Below, piece by piece: positions 23,755-36,060 of a DNA stretch of 64,000 bases; position 1 is the first letter of the stretch; each line of letters opens with the position of its first letter. The notes beneath the pieces were generated by a model. It had not been told where the DNA came from. It saw only the letters and a program-made list of their open reading frames with translations, and searched no databases. This DNA is from Sapria himalayana. Taxonomy: Eukaryota; Streptophyta; Magnoliopsida; Malpighiales; Rafflesiaceae. A program made the translations under genes and the position numbers. Location: NCBI GenBank assembly GCA_029783825.1, contig JAREIK010017110.1:20021-84020 (forward strand). The letters are read 5' to 3'.

Positions 23755-25836
23755 TTATAATTCTTCTTATTCTTCTTTCTCTTTTCTTCATTTTCTTCTT
23801 ATTCTTGTTATTCTAGTATTTCATATTATTCTTATTCTTCATATACTTCTAATTCTTCTTATTATTCTTATTTCTATATTCTTATTCTATTCTTCTTATT
23901 CTTCTTATATTTCTTATTCTTTTAATTCTTCTTATTCTCTTATTTTCTTATTCTTTTATTCTTCTTATTATATATTATTCTTATTCTTTTATTCTTCTAT
24001 TATTTATTGCTTATTCTTCTTATTCTTCTTTTATTCTATCATTTAATTCTTCTAATTCTTTTAATTATTCTAATTCTTTTATTCTTTTATTCTTCTTATT
24101 CTTCTAATTCTTATTCTTGTTATCTTTTATTATTTTGATTATTCTCATTCTTCTTTTTTTTATTCTTATTCTTCTTATTCTTCAATCTTTTTATTCTTCT
24201 TTTTTTCTTTTCTAATTATTATTCATATTCTTCATTTTCTTCTTATCTTCTATTCTTTGTTCATATTCTTCTTATTCTTTTTATTAATCTGATTCTTCTT
24301 ATTCATCTTATTCATCTTATTTTTTTTATTCTTTTATTTTCTTATTCTTTTCTTATTCTTCTTATTCTTCTACTTATATTATTATTATTATTCTTAGTCT
24401 TCTTTTTTTCTTATTCTTTTATTCTTGTTATTCATCTTACTCTTCATTCTTCTTATTCTTCTTATTCTTATTTCTTATTATTCTTCTTATTTCTTATTTT
24501 CTTATTCTTTTATTCTTCTTATTTTTATTTTTTACTTATTCTTCATATTCTTCTAAATCTTTTAATTCTTCTAATTATTCTAATTCTTCTTATTCTTCAT
24601 TCTTCTAATTCTTCTAATTCTTTTTATTTCATATTCTTGTATTTCTTCTGAATATTCTAATTTTTTTTTATTTTTCTTATTCTTCTTATTCTTCTATTCT
24701 CTTTACTCTTTTTATTCTTTTATTCTTGTTATTCTTCTTATTTTTATTCTTCTAATTCTTTTTTATTTTCTTATATTTCTTATTCGTCGTATTCTTTTAT
24801 TATTATTTCTTCTTATTATTCTTATGTTCTTATTGTTCGTGTTCTATTCTTCTTTTTCTTCTTATTGTTCGTGTATTATTTTTTTTTTTTCTTCTTATTC
24901 TTCTTATATTCTTATTCTAATTATTCTTCTTATTCTCCTTATTCTTATTATCTTCTTATTCTTCTTTTTTTTATTCTTCTTATTCTTCATATTATTCTTA
25001 TTCTTCATATTTTCTAATTCTTTTTTTTTTCTAATTCTCTTATTCTTCTTATTCTTTTCATTCTTCTTATTTTTCTTATTCTTATTATTTTTTTTATTCT
25101 TTATTTTTCTTATTCTTTTATTCTTTTATTCTTCTATTTTTTTATTCTTTTTATTTTTCTTATTCTTCTTATTTTTCATATTCTTTCATTCTACTTATTC
25201 TTTTATTCTTTATTTTTAATACTCTTCTTCTTCTTATACTTCTTATTCTTATTATTTTTATTATTCTTCTTACCCTTCCTATTCTTCTTAATCATCTTAT
25301 TCTTTTATACTTCTTATATCTTTATTCTTTTTATTCTTCTTATACTTCTTATTAATTATATTCTTCTTATTCATCTTATTCTTCTTAATCTTCTTATTCT
25401 TCATATTCTTCTATTCTTTTTTCTTCTCATTCTTTCTTTATTCTAATTCTTCTTAAACTTCTCATTCTCTTTTTCTTCTTATTCTTCCTATTCTTCTTAA
25501 TCTTCGTATTCTTCTTATTCTTCTTATTCTTTTATTTTTCTTATTCTTCTTATTCTTCTAATTTTTTTATTCTTTATTCTTCTTATTCTTCTTATTTTTA
25601 TTATTCTTTTTATTCATCATATTCTTCTAATTCTTCTAATTTCATATCTTTTATTCTTCTAATATTTTTATTCTTCATTCTTATAATTCTTCTTATTCTT
25701 CTTATTCTTCATATTTTTCTTAATCTTTTTATTCTTTTATTCTTCTATTATTCTTATTCTCTTTTTTTTCTTATTATTTTTATTCTTGTTATGTTATTCT
25801 TTTATTATTCTTATACTTCTAATTCTTCTATTTTTT
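23755..25836 (+). repeat. Satellite array 3, degenerate (TTATTCTTC)n
   Basis: About 2.08 kb of the 9-bp satellite, same strand orientation. Units with 1-2 base deletions are frequent (TTATTCTTTTATTC), so the 3-bp phase is lost more often than in array 1 and open frames are shorter. It lies between the LINE-B leader and the LINE-C 3' terminus. Confidence 0.95.
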
Positions 25837-26183
25837 AAGGTTTGTTTTATTAATTATAAAAGCCCTCGATTTTGGCGGAGGAATATCATTTTTTAATCTA
25901 ATGATTTACTCTATTCCCCTTTTACATACTTGACAAAATAAAACAATGTACAAAATAGCTTTACAATCAGCTTTCTTAAAAAATAAAGAATCTTTGAGAT
26001 TTTCATTTGTATAATTTTTATGTTGTGTATCCTGCCCTAATTTGCTTTTACTTCTTTGTCTGATAAGCCTACATGCTTGCTCCCTTTTATAGCAACAACT
26101 TTAACCATTGTCTTTAAGAATAGAAATTCACAGCATAGCAGCATAGCAACCTCATTTCACAGCTATAGTCTTAGAAAAAAATT

Positions 26184-26790
26184 TGACAGCATCTTTGCTA
26201 TTTTTTTCAAGTACCAGCCTCGCTTGATTATCCATAATCTTTAATTTAATGCTGTCTTGTATTGATGGATCATTTGTAAGCTGCAATTCCTTTTTTTCCC
26301 ATCTCCAGCTACTTATTTACTGGCATGAAATCTTTATGTAAGAATTTTGGCAGCCTTTGCTATTTTATTCAGTCAGCCTATCCTCCTCTTCCGTGTGTTG
26401 TTAATGCATTTGACCACTGTAGCCCTGCACTTTAAGCATGCAAAGCCAAAAACAATAGTAACAACAACTATCAATTATATATTGCCTCCTGACTAACAAC
26501 ACAGCCCTTCCTCATAGCCAAGAGATCTGCAGACTGTTCAATACAGTAGGCAATCTACTTCTAGTTAAATTATTTTAGAATGTTGGAAGCCTCTTTGCTA
26601 TATTACAGTTTCAGCCTATCCTCCCTGTCTTGAATTGTAAATGCATTAGATCAATACAGTCCCTGCACTTCAAGCATTCAAATCCAATAACATAGTAACA
26701 ATAGATATCAAAATATATATTGCCTCCTGACCAATAGCACAACCATCCTCACAACCAAGCGACCTTGCAGAATGTTTGATACGAAGGCAA
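26184..26790 (-). repeat. Tandem repeats in LINE-C 3' UTR, period about 237 bp
   Basis: Two long units starting at about 26351 and 26588 share GCAGCCT...TTTGCTAT, CAGCCTATCCTCC, AATGCATT, CCCTGCACTT, AAGCATGCAAAGCC-like and ATATATTGCCTCCTGAC words in the same order. A shorter third copy of the first word lies at 26184. A, B and D carry the same words fewer times. The function is unknown. Confidence 0.7.
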
Positions 26791-27028
26791 CCAAATGCCG
26801 TAACAACAAATGAAAGATACAAATTGTTTTAATTATTATTTAAAGCTCATTATCTGCTTAGGCAGTGATAGTTAGTCTCTACCCAAATTTTGCTTTTCCT
26901 GCCATATGCCATTTTCTATATACTTTCATCTTAGCCCATACCTGTAATTCTTAAAAACAAAATAGAGCAAGGTATATTTTTATGATTTCTCCATAGGACC
27001 TAGGAGATCAAGAATTTCTATTCGGCTA

Positions 27029-28324
27029 CTATTTTTGAATTCTAATATACGGTATACGAATTTGTCTAATGTAATTATACCTTTATATTTCTTCGGTAAA
27101 TTAACCCCATCAACTAATGTAGAACCTTCCTCATGTCTTCCTTTGCTAGTTTGTCTACAAAAGCATTTTCTTCCCTAAATGTATGCATTACTTCCCCATT
27201 TAGCTCATTTAAAAGATTCTTGATTATCTCTATATTCTCATCATACTGCCACATTTGTGTCTTATTTGTAGCCAGATTCACCAGTAAACTAGAATCAACC
27301 TGCTAGAATATTCATATAAGAGTGTTCTTTACATATTTTAAGGCCCTTAAGTAATGCTAGGATTTCTGCATGCAAGGCTGAATATGCTTTTTCCCTCATT
27401 ATAAATGCTTTTAATACGTTACCTTTCTTATTTCTTATCTAACCTCCTCCACCTGCCATTCTCATATCTCTATTAAAACTAACATCTATGTTAGGGCAAT
27501 CCTTCTCTGTGGAAGTTTATTCCAACAAACCATTCTCACCTCAGGTATTTTTCTCTAATTGCAAGTAAGCCGCATATTTTCTTTTTTGTGATCTTCCATC
27601 CCAATGCTTCTGAGTTTTAAGGGGGACCCTACTAATATCCATGAACATTCTTTTTTAATTTCTTCAATTATATGATTAGCATTCTTTTAATATTCTTGAA
27701 CCAACGTCTATTCTTGGTTTTCCACATACTCCAAACTGTGATATGTAGAATATAATCCCTTAGCTAGTTACATACTTTATTCTTTGTGTGTCTTATCCTC
27801 CATCTCATTAATCTATCCTTGAGATCTTCTAACTTATTGGTTATTTGCGCATCTCTTCCTAGATATTCCCAAATTTCCACCACTATTTTTCCTGTTGAAA
27901 ATACATGATTTGTGCTTTCTATGCTAGTATAACACATTTGCACATGGAAGCTAATTTAACTCCTTTCATTTGAATATTTGAATTCACCGGAATGACATTC
28001 GATAAAAGCGTCCACATAAATACATTAATTTTTGTGGAATCTTTTCACCTAGGCTCCCTTAAAGACTTGGCTAATTTTTTCTTTTCTTTCTAATATCTTT
28101 GCACTTTTAAGTGTGAACCTTCCCTGTGAATTTAGAGTCCATCTCCATTGATTTTTAATTAGACGTGCATTACTCTCAACTAGATTTTTTGTTTAAGCAT
28201 CATATTCCAACTTTTAGATGGTTTTTTAGCATTCTTGAATGCTTTTTTCTTAACCATATCTAGCCTTCATATATCTTTCCCATAGGCTATCATTCTGCAC
28301 GAGCCTCCACCAGTTCTTACATGC
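27029..28324 (-). pseudogene. LINE-C ORF2 3' fragment (zf-RVT and RNase H)
   Basis: Homologous to the last third of LINE-A/B ORF2. Visible pieces are a zf-RVT remnant in which the CECC cluster is degraded (near 27940), the ICNWLRDY-type segment near 27760, and RNase H with VSFNRDMRMAGGGG near 27470, ALHAEILALLKGLKICKEHS near 27390 and a C-terminal VDKLAKEG-like stretch near 27150. Reading frames change several times. The sequence begins abruptly at 28324 inside the region between RT and zf-RVT. No catalytic polymerase part is present. Confidence 0.75.
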
Positions 28325-31300
28325 TTCGTGTCTTCACGTTCCCATGTGCTTCTTTATCCTTGATGCGGCCATATCACTTTTACTAGTCTCACAGTTTTGC
28401 GTCGCAAAACTTGATCTCGACTATCAATAATCATATTGGCATTTCTTTAAATATTCATCTAATCAATAACTAGTTCGCCCCAATCTATTACATGAGTTGG
28501 ATCAGAAATATATTTCTAAGCATAGAGATATAAATATCTCGTGGATACCAGATAAATGTGGTGGCAATGCCAATCGATAAGCAAACAACTCACCTTCTCG
28601 ACTATTTCGAAAGGCCAAAATATATCTTGGTGATAACTTTCCATGCTTGACAAATCTGATTATTCCCTTTTTGTCATCACTTTCAAGAAAACATGATCTC
28701 CCGCTTCAAATTCTAGGGGCCATCTTCATTTATCAGCAACTTTTCTATCGTCTTTGTGCTGTAAGAAGATGTGTCGTATCAAATCTACTTTCTCAGTGGT
28801 ATCTTTAATCACATCTCGACTCGTGATGGATTGATCTCCCACCTCAGCCCAACAAACTAGAGATCAACATGTCCTTCCATACAATGCTTTATATGGTGCC
28901 ATTTGGATACTTGCTTGATAACTATTGTTATAGGCAAAATCGACCAAAGGCAGATGTTCTTCCCAGCTACCCTTGAAATCTAGCTAACATGCTCGCAACA
29001 TATCTTCCAAAATTTGTATGGTTCTTTCTGACTGACCATCTGTTTGTGGTTGGAAATCACTGCTCATTATCAACTGTGTTCCCATTGCTTTTTGAAAACT
29101 CTTCCAAAAATAAGCCATAAATCTGGGATCTTTATCCGATACAATAGATACTGGCACTCCATGTAATTGGACAATTTCTCGTATGTATAACCTGCACAGT
29201 TCTTCGCGTGTGAATGTCCTTCACATTGCTAGAAAATGTGTGGGCTTTGTCAGCTGGTCCACAATTACCCACATAGCATCATGTTTTCGTGATGTCCATG
29301 GCAAGTGAGTCACAAAATTCATCGTGATATTCCCATTTCACTCTACTACCTCCAAAGGATGGAGTAATTCTGTTGGCCTCTGATGCTCCGCCTTTATCTG
29401 CTGACACGTGAGGCATCGTCGAACAAAATTTCCATTATGTCTCTTCATCCCATACCAGTAATACTAGCGACGAAATTATTATACATTTTTGTGCCACCTA
29501 GATGTACTGTAAAATGAGAACAATGAAATTCTTTAAGAATCTCCTCTCTCAATTCCACTATCTAGGGAACCAAATCCATCCCCTAAACCAAAGACTACTA
29601 TTCATATGAATAGCTCAACCTTCATCACACGTACCAGTCTCTACTCGGGTCTTTATAGATAAAATTTATGCTTATTGTTTCAGCATCTTAATCACCTTAT
29701 TTAATAGCAAAGGTTTAGCTACTAAACTCCCGATAATACCATGATTTTGACTGCTATATTTTAAGCTGAATTATCCCACAGTTTCAAGCATATCCCATTC
29801 TCACAAAGCTATACTAGCTAATGCAGCTCATGACTTTTGACTAAGTGTATTGGCAACCACATTTGTCTTACCTGGATGGTAATGCAAAGTACAATTATAA
29901 TCTTTTAGATACTCCATCCATCGACGTTGTCTCATGTTAAGATCTCATTGTGTAAAGATATTTTAGACTTTTACGATCTTAATATACCTCAAATTGCTTC
30001 CCATACAAATAGTGGTGACATATTTTTAAAGCAAAGACTATTGCCACAAATTCTATATCATGTGTGGGGTAATTTCTCTCATGATTTTTTAACTGTCTTG
30101 AACCATAAGCAATCACTCTCCCAAATTACATCAGAACACATCTCGATCCATCTTTTGAGGCATCACACTCCACTATATATTTTTACCCCCTATTCGAAAT
30201 TATCAGAATAGGTGTTGAAGTAAGCCTCCTTTTTCAATTCCTGGAATATCTTTTCACATGAATCAGTCCACTCATACTTGACACCCTTCTTGGTCAATCT
30301 AGTCATTGGAGCAGCTAACCGAGAAAAATCTCATACATCTTTTGTAATCTCCAACAATCCCAAAAAATACGTATTTCCAAAAACTACTTTGGGTTTTCCA
30401 ACTCATGATAGTCCTGCCATTTTCAGTTCCACTAACACACATGTAGCTGATTACTACATGTCCCAAAATTTTACTTCTATCAACCAAAAGTCCACATTTA
30501 CCAAACATGGCATACAACTCATGTTTCTCTCAAAGTTTGGAGAAACAATATGTAAATGATCTTCATGCTCTCCCTCGGACTGCGAATAATCAAAAATATC
30601 ATCTACAAAAATCACTAACAAAATAATCTAGATATGGCTGAAATATTCTATGCATAAGATCCTTGAATACTGCTGGTGCATTCGTTAATCTGAAAGATAT
30701 TACTGTAAACTCAAAATGCCCATACCGTGTTCTAAATGTTGTCTTAGGGATGTCAGCCTTTCTAACTCGTAACTAGTGATATCAAGTACGAAGATCTATT
30801 TTGGAAAAGACATATGCGCTTTTTAACTGGTCAAATAAATCATCAATCCTTGGTAATGGATATCGATTCTTTATCGTAACCCTATTCAACTGTCAATAAT
30901 CAATGCACAATCGAAGGGTTTTATCCTTCTTCTTTACAATAAAATCAGAGCACCCCAAGGTGAAGTGCTGGGTCTAATAAAACCCTTGTCCAACAAAGCT
31001 TGTATCTGGACTTTGAGTTCTTGTAATCAATCAGTGCCATCCTATCTAGAGTCATAGAAATGGGTGATGTACCAAGATGTAACTAAATACACAAATCCAC
31101 ATTCCTGTGTGGGAGTAATTCTAGTACTTTATTAGGAAACAAAATCTCATATCACAAAACTATCCAAGGAAGATTATATTCAATATTTCTTTTTCTTCCT
31201 AGGGTGAGACATGCCAGCCAACCCCATAAGTTGTCCATGCCATTAGAATCTACATAGTAAGGGGTAACGTATCAAGCTTATCCCCCTGAAATATAACACA

Positions 31301-32445
31301 TATATCATCTGGTGTGTGGATAATAAATCATTTATGATCACAATTAATAATGATCCAATGTGATGTAACCAGTCCATGCCGATAATTACTTCAAAATCTG
31401 AACTTATCCATGACTCAAAGATTTTTCCATGAATATAATCCTTGAGATTTCTAACTCACAATCTTGATATATCTGACAAATTTTCACCTTAGACCCCAAA
31501 GGAGAAGTCACATGCAATAACTTGTCCAAATTTTTAACTCTTAATCCCAATTCTTCCACACATGATGTAAAAATAAATGAATATGATACATCAGAATCAA
31601 ATAGAACTCTTGCCCATAAATGAAAAAGCAAGAAAGTACATTGTACTACTAACTGATCTATCCTTTCCATATGTGGTGTAATTGCATAGACACACCCTTG
31701 GTCCTTAAAGTCCCAGACTGTGAGCTCTCAACTCGACGTCGACCCATGCCTTGGCCTCCCTGATATGTTTGTGAAGTAAGAGATATTTGTTGAATACCCT
31801 GAGATTGCACCCAATTCCTTGGATCTATACTAAAAAAGGAAGGAATAAATCGTGTTCGCATATTTCCCACGAATGTCTAGGATTGTGATGTTCTTATAAT
31901 CCTGGAATTCCATAATCATGGAGTAGCACATAATTATTCCCAAAACATGCCAACTTGGTGAATTTAGCCTTGTAGTCTAACACTGATATATTTCATTGTC
32001 TAAGTTCAGGGAATTCTCGGGCCTTGGCATATCTAGATGAAGTCGTCCATAACTAGTTTTTTGAATTCTTCCTATGTCATTACCTCTATATTCTTCAAGG
32101 CATTGATCCAATCCCACCAAATTTGTGACTCACCTTCTAGTTGAAATGCTGCTAGCGGATCTTGATAAAATTGCAAGTGATTTCCATTGCATCCAAGATT
32201 TTATCAACTTGTCGAAACAAATAATCTGCTGCCATTGGGTCTCCTCCCCCCATAAATGTTGGAGGATGATGTGCTAGGAATTTTTGAAGGTTACATGATC
32301 CTTCTTGACCTCCAGTTGTACTAGTTTGTGCAACCCTTGCAACAGCAACACCCACAGCCGCTATTAGAGCCTACTGATCAAAGAAGGCTAGGGATTGATC
32401 CTCATTTCGTGGACATCCCCAGCATCCTTATTCTCTACTTGTCAT
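28325..32445 (-). pseudogene. Gypsy gag-pol polyprotein, decayed
   Basis: Pieces in sense order. Gag: HHPPTFMGGGDPMAADYLF and VDKILDAMEIT (32152-32355), then ESQIWWDWINALKN near 32110. Protease: LFDSDVSYSFI near 31600, where the catalytic DSG has become DSD, and VIIGMDWL near 31390. Reverse transcriptase: [33 protein letters not shown] and VIFVDDI near 30595 with both active-site Asp kept. RNase H remnant near 30060. Integrase linker HPGKTNVVANTLSQ near 29860. Integrase: FAYNNSYQASIQMAPYKALY near 28920, FEAGDHVFLKV near 28690 and a chromodomain-like RLVKVIWPHQG near 28370. Many stops and frameshifts; not functional. The family assignment is secure from domain order and motifs. Confidence 0.85.
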
Positions 32446-32683
32446 CTTTCTATAAGTCAAATAATAATATAAGAATCACATTCATTCCCTATTATTAGTG
32501 CACATGCCAACTAATAATAGTCTTTTCATTTTGAAATATCATTTCATTTTCAGAATCACTAAGGTTATATGTTCTTTACCCTAGTGTTATTCTCTTTACC
32601 TGAGTTTTCGAATATCTAAATGTTTCCTATCACATTATGAAACTTGTACCAATTTCTGAGTTATAGGTATTCGTATACCTAAT

Positions 32684-32694
32684 CTTGATACTAA
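32684..32694 (-). other. Candidate gypsy primer-binding site
   Basis: In sense the word TAGTATCAAG begins three bases after the LTR end. It resembles the plant initiator-methionine tRNA primer site TGGTATCAGAG, differing at position 2 and near the 3' end. Placement between LTR and gag fits. Confidence 0.45.
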
Positions 32695-32696
32695 AT

Positions 32697-33142
32697 TGTG
32701 ACACATCATTTCCCAGGGGTGTGCAATTCATTCCATCATACAATACAATGTGTAATAAAATAAAAATTTCTCAAATATACAATACATTTTTTTTCATTTT
32801 ACATTTTATTTGCATAGTGGAAGAAACAAAACACCCATCATATTATTTAAGCCATAAACCAGCTTTCCTTCACATGTGTGATCCGTATGTGAATCTGTCA
32901 TCTATCCTGGACTTGTACCTGAAAGGGGTCTCCACAATGGAGTGAGCAAAGCTCAGTAGGGTAAACTCTTTCAGAGTTACTACCTACCTAACTGCACATA
33001 AAATGTCATGAATAATTATCAACACCCATTCAAGTACAATGTTTATATGATGCAATTATGGATGAAATGTTACTAGCCCATATTCCTAAGATCCTCAACT
33101 CCTCACATATGCCGAAGCCAACTGTGAATATTATATATCTGG

Positions 33143-33176
<34 letters not shown>

Positions 33177-34240
33177 GTATATAGTATATATATCTATAGA
33201 AATATTTATTTTTTTGGAATTATTCCGAAAACTATGGACCTCCTCCGAAAAATCATATATACATTTATCCGAATAAAATATGATTTTCTTGGATTTAATC
33301 CAAGAAATAAGCAACTGCCATAATTCTGTGTGGACTTGTCCCAATTCAAGTTTCAGGAATCTATAATAACCATATACCAAATAAAATCACACGAAACTCA
33401 GTCTAGACGTTGTCCCAATTCGAGTTGGCTAAATACCATCCATACACACACACACACACACATCTGTAACCAAACCATGTATATAAAATGTTCCCGTGCA
33501 TATGAAATGCAATTATATCATTTCCAATTTAATCCATATTTCAGGACACCATTTTTAACAATCCAAATCCAATTCGTCCTATACTAATTTTTATTAAATG
33601 AATACCGAAACATTTCACCAATTAATTATTTCCAATTAAAATTTCTAACAATTCGAATGAAATATAAACCATGATCATTTCTTGCCATTAAATAGAAAGG
33701 AATTCTGATAAGATAAAACCTCTACCTTTCGGAATATTTCACAGAAACTTTATAAATTTGATATCAATGTGAAGATCTTGTCGTGTAGAGTAACTTTAAT
33801 TCTTGAATTATTTCATTCTGATTCCAGAAAATCCATTAGGTTTAAAAGAAAATTCACTGATATTTTTTTCTGTACTATCTTTCCCTCCAGTGCTGAACAT
33901 TTTTTTTCAGCCTTTCTCTCGTTTTCTAGATTCCTGACATTTTTCTTTTTTTTAATAATTATTATCATTAATTAATAAAAAAAATTATTTTATATTTCTT
34001 TTAGGTTGATATCTAGACAGCCAACAGACTACCAGCGCAGGCACATCCACGTTCAGATGACGTGGCGTGGTCTTTCGGGTGAGCAAATTTTTTTTTTCAA
34101 AATATTCTAATAATTATTTATACAATAAAAATATAACAAATTCTGATTTTCTCATAATTTAACGAAATTTGACACTTTAGCTATATTTTCTAAGACGAAT
34201 TCAATAATGACATCTATTTTATTATTATGGCTCTAAAATA
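32697..34240 (-). repeat. Single LTR of the gypsy element (5' LTR)
   Basis: About 1.5 kb of non-coding sequence between the primer-binding site and array 4. On the + strand it begins TGTGACACATC, the complement of an LTR end in CA. It contains a (TA)n(TATG)n microsatellite at 33140-33183 and an (AC)n tract at 33444-33462. A second copy, expected beyond the integrase, is not in the window, so length and outer end cannot be checked by comparison. Confidence 0.5.
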
Positions 34241-34269
34241 TTCAGGTTATTTTCTCTTATTGCAAAATT

Positions 34270-35127
34270 ATCTTATTGTTCTTATTCTTCTTATTCTTCT
34301 TCTTTTTTTATATTACTCTTATTATTTCTTATATTTCTTATTCTTATTATTCTTTTATTCTACCTATTCTTCAAAATCTTTTATTCTTCTTATTTTCTTA
34401 TTCTTGTTATTCTTTTATTCTTGATATTCTTCTTATTTTTTATTCTTCTTATTTTTATTCTTATTATTCTTCTTATTCTTCTTAATTTTTTTTTTTCATA
34501 TACTTCTAATTCTTCTAATTCTTGATATTCTTCTTATTTTTCTTATTCTTCTTATTTTCTTATTCTTATTATTCTTCTTATTCTTCTTAATTTTTTATTT
34601 TTCATATACTTCTAATTCTTCTAATTCTTTTAATTTTTCTAATTCTTCTAATTCTTCTAATTCATCTTATCCTACTTTTTTCTTCTTTATTCTTTTTATT
34701 TTTCTTATTCATCTTATTGTTCTTATTCTTCTTAGACTTCTCTTATTATCTTTCTTAATCTTTTTATTCTTCTTTTTCTTTTTTTCTATCTTAATTTCTT
34801 ATTCTTCATATTATTCTTTTTCTTCATATTCTTCTATTTCTATTTATTCTTATTATTCTTTTTATTCTATTTAATCTTCTTATTCTTTTTATTCTTCTTA
34901 TTCTCCTTATTCTTATTATTCTTCTTATTTTTATTATTCTTCTTTTTTTATTCATCCTTTTCTTATTATTCTTATTATTCTTATTATTCTTCATATTATT
35001 CTCATTCTTCATTTTCTTCTAATTATTTTTATTATTTTTATTTATATTATTCTTCTTATATTTCTTCTTCTTCTTTTTCTTCTCATTCTTCTAAGTCTTT
35101 TTATTCTTTTTATTCTTCTTCTTTTTT
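34270..35127 (+). repeat. Satellite array 4, degenerate (TTATTCTTC)n
   Basis: About 0.86 kb of the 9-bp satellite in the common orientation. A local duplication of about 120 bp is visible: TTATTCTTCTTAATTTTTTATTTTTCATATACTTCTAATTC-like sequence occurs near 34470 and 34585. It separates the gypsy LTR from the 3' terminus of LINE-D. Confidence 0.93.
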
Positions 35128-36060
35128 GGAAATGTTGTTTTATTAATAAAAAAGTCCTCTCTTTTGGTGGTGGAATATCATTTTTACAATCTATAACTAC
35201 CCTTTTCCCCTTTTACACCCTTGAATAAAATAAATGAAACAATACACATTATGCTTGAAGTGAATATTCTTGTCCTATCTCTAAGTGCACTACTTCACTT
35301 TGAATCTGTACATTAGACTACTTTACTTGAAGTATATCTTGGCCTATATATCTTTTATTTCTCTATCCTTATGCTTTTTTGTCCCTTGCAGAATGTTTTA
35401 GTGCTTCATAGCTTCTCTGCCTTATGTCCCTACACTTTAAGCAGCCATAACAGAATATATGATGACTCTAAAGCATCCCTTGTCCCTTTTTACACCATTG
35501 AAAAAGAAATAAGCAAAGCATGCATTTGACAGCCCTAACTGATCTTCTTATTATAGCTTTATTTATCTTCCTGAATTTAATATAATCTAACAGCCTCTTT
35601 GCTGTTCTATTCATTTTTGCCTAACCTCTTTGCCTCATGTATGCATTTGACTGTATCCCCTGCACCACAAGCCCACAAACCTAATAACATATAAAATAGG
35701 TATATATTTAAATTGCCTCCTCACCGATAGTGTTACTATATTTTGGCAGCATCATTCTCTACCTTATATTTCTTTTGTAGTTCCTACACTTTAAGCATAC
35801 AAGATACAAGTACAGTTTCATACACTATTTAATATTGCAGGCCAACTGCATAATTAGAACTTCACATAGTTTTAACTTATTTAAAATCTAAATATCTACT
35901 TAGGCAGTGAAATTAAGTCACTACCCATTTTTACTTTCCTACCATAGGTCATTTCCATATCCTTTCATGTTAAGCTACACTTATAATCCTAAAAACCAAA
36001 GAAGTGCAATATATTTTCATAATATCCTCACTGGATCGGAAATACCAAAGATTTTTTTTC
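35128..36060 (-). other. LINE-D 3' UTR
   Basis: Non-coding, with the conserved terminus at 35128-35225 and the 3' UTR words (GCCTCTTTGCTGTTCTATTC near 35592, TTGGCAGCATCATTCTCTACC near 35743) that are tandem in LINE-C. Nothing else is recognised. Confidence 0.6.

Larger units (their letters stand above)
25837..28324 (-). mobile_element. LINE-C, 5'-truncated copy of the A/B/D subfamily
   Basis: About 2.5 kb on the minus strand, starting with the family 3' terminus (sense end TTAATAAAACAAACCTTAAAAAA, then array). It runs through 3' UTR, RNase H and zf-RVT and stops after CTTACATGC, at a point where B (19753), D (37372) and A continue. Directly beyond lies the 3' end of a gypsy pol gene instead of array. 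The truncation point alone would be ordinary for target-primed insertion; the missing array on that side implies a later deletion or a compound insertion. Confidence 0.8.
28325..34240 (-). mobile_element. Ty3/gypsy LTR retrotransposon, 3'-truncated, one LTR
   Basis: A minus-strand element of about 5.9 kb. In sense order: a probable 5' LTR (34240 to 32697), a primer-binding site like the plant initiator-tRNA type, gag (32445 onward), protease, reverse transcriptase, RNase H, integrase and the start of a chromodomain-like tail. It then ends without a 3' LTR at the junction with LINE-C. Order protease-RT-RNase H-integrase marks it as Metaviridae. All coding parts carry stops. The outer end of the LTR is not resolved; it could lie anywhere from about 34090 to 34260, where the satellite begins. 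Confidence 0.8.

Noticed and set aside
29927..30559. Plus-strand frames of about 94 codons in the gypsy region
   Set aside because: They lie antisense to RNase H and RT remnants of gypsy pol and have no independent similarity that I recognise.
33030..33380. A 116-codon minus-strand frame in the gypsy LTR
   Set aside because: It spans a TA/TATG microsatellite and non-coding LTR sequence, with no domain or start context.
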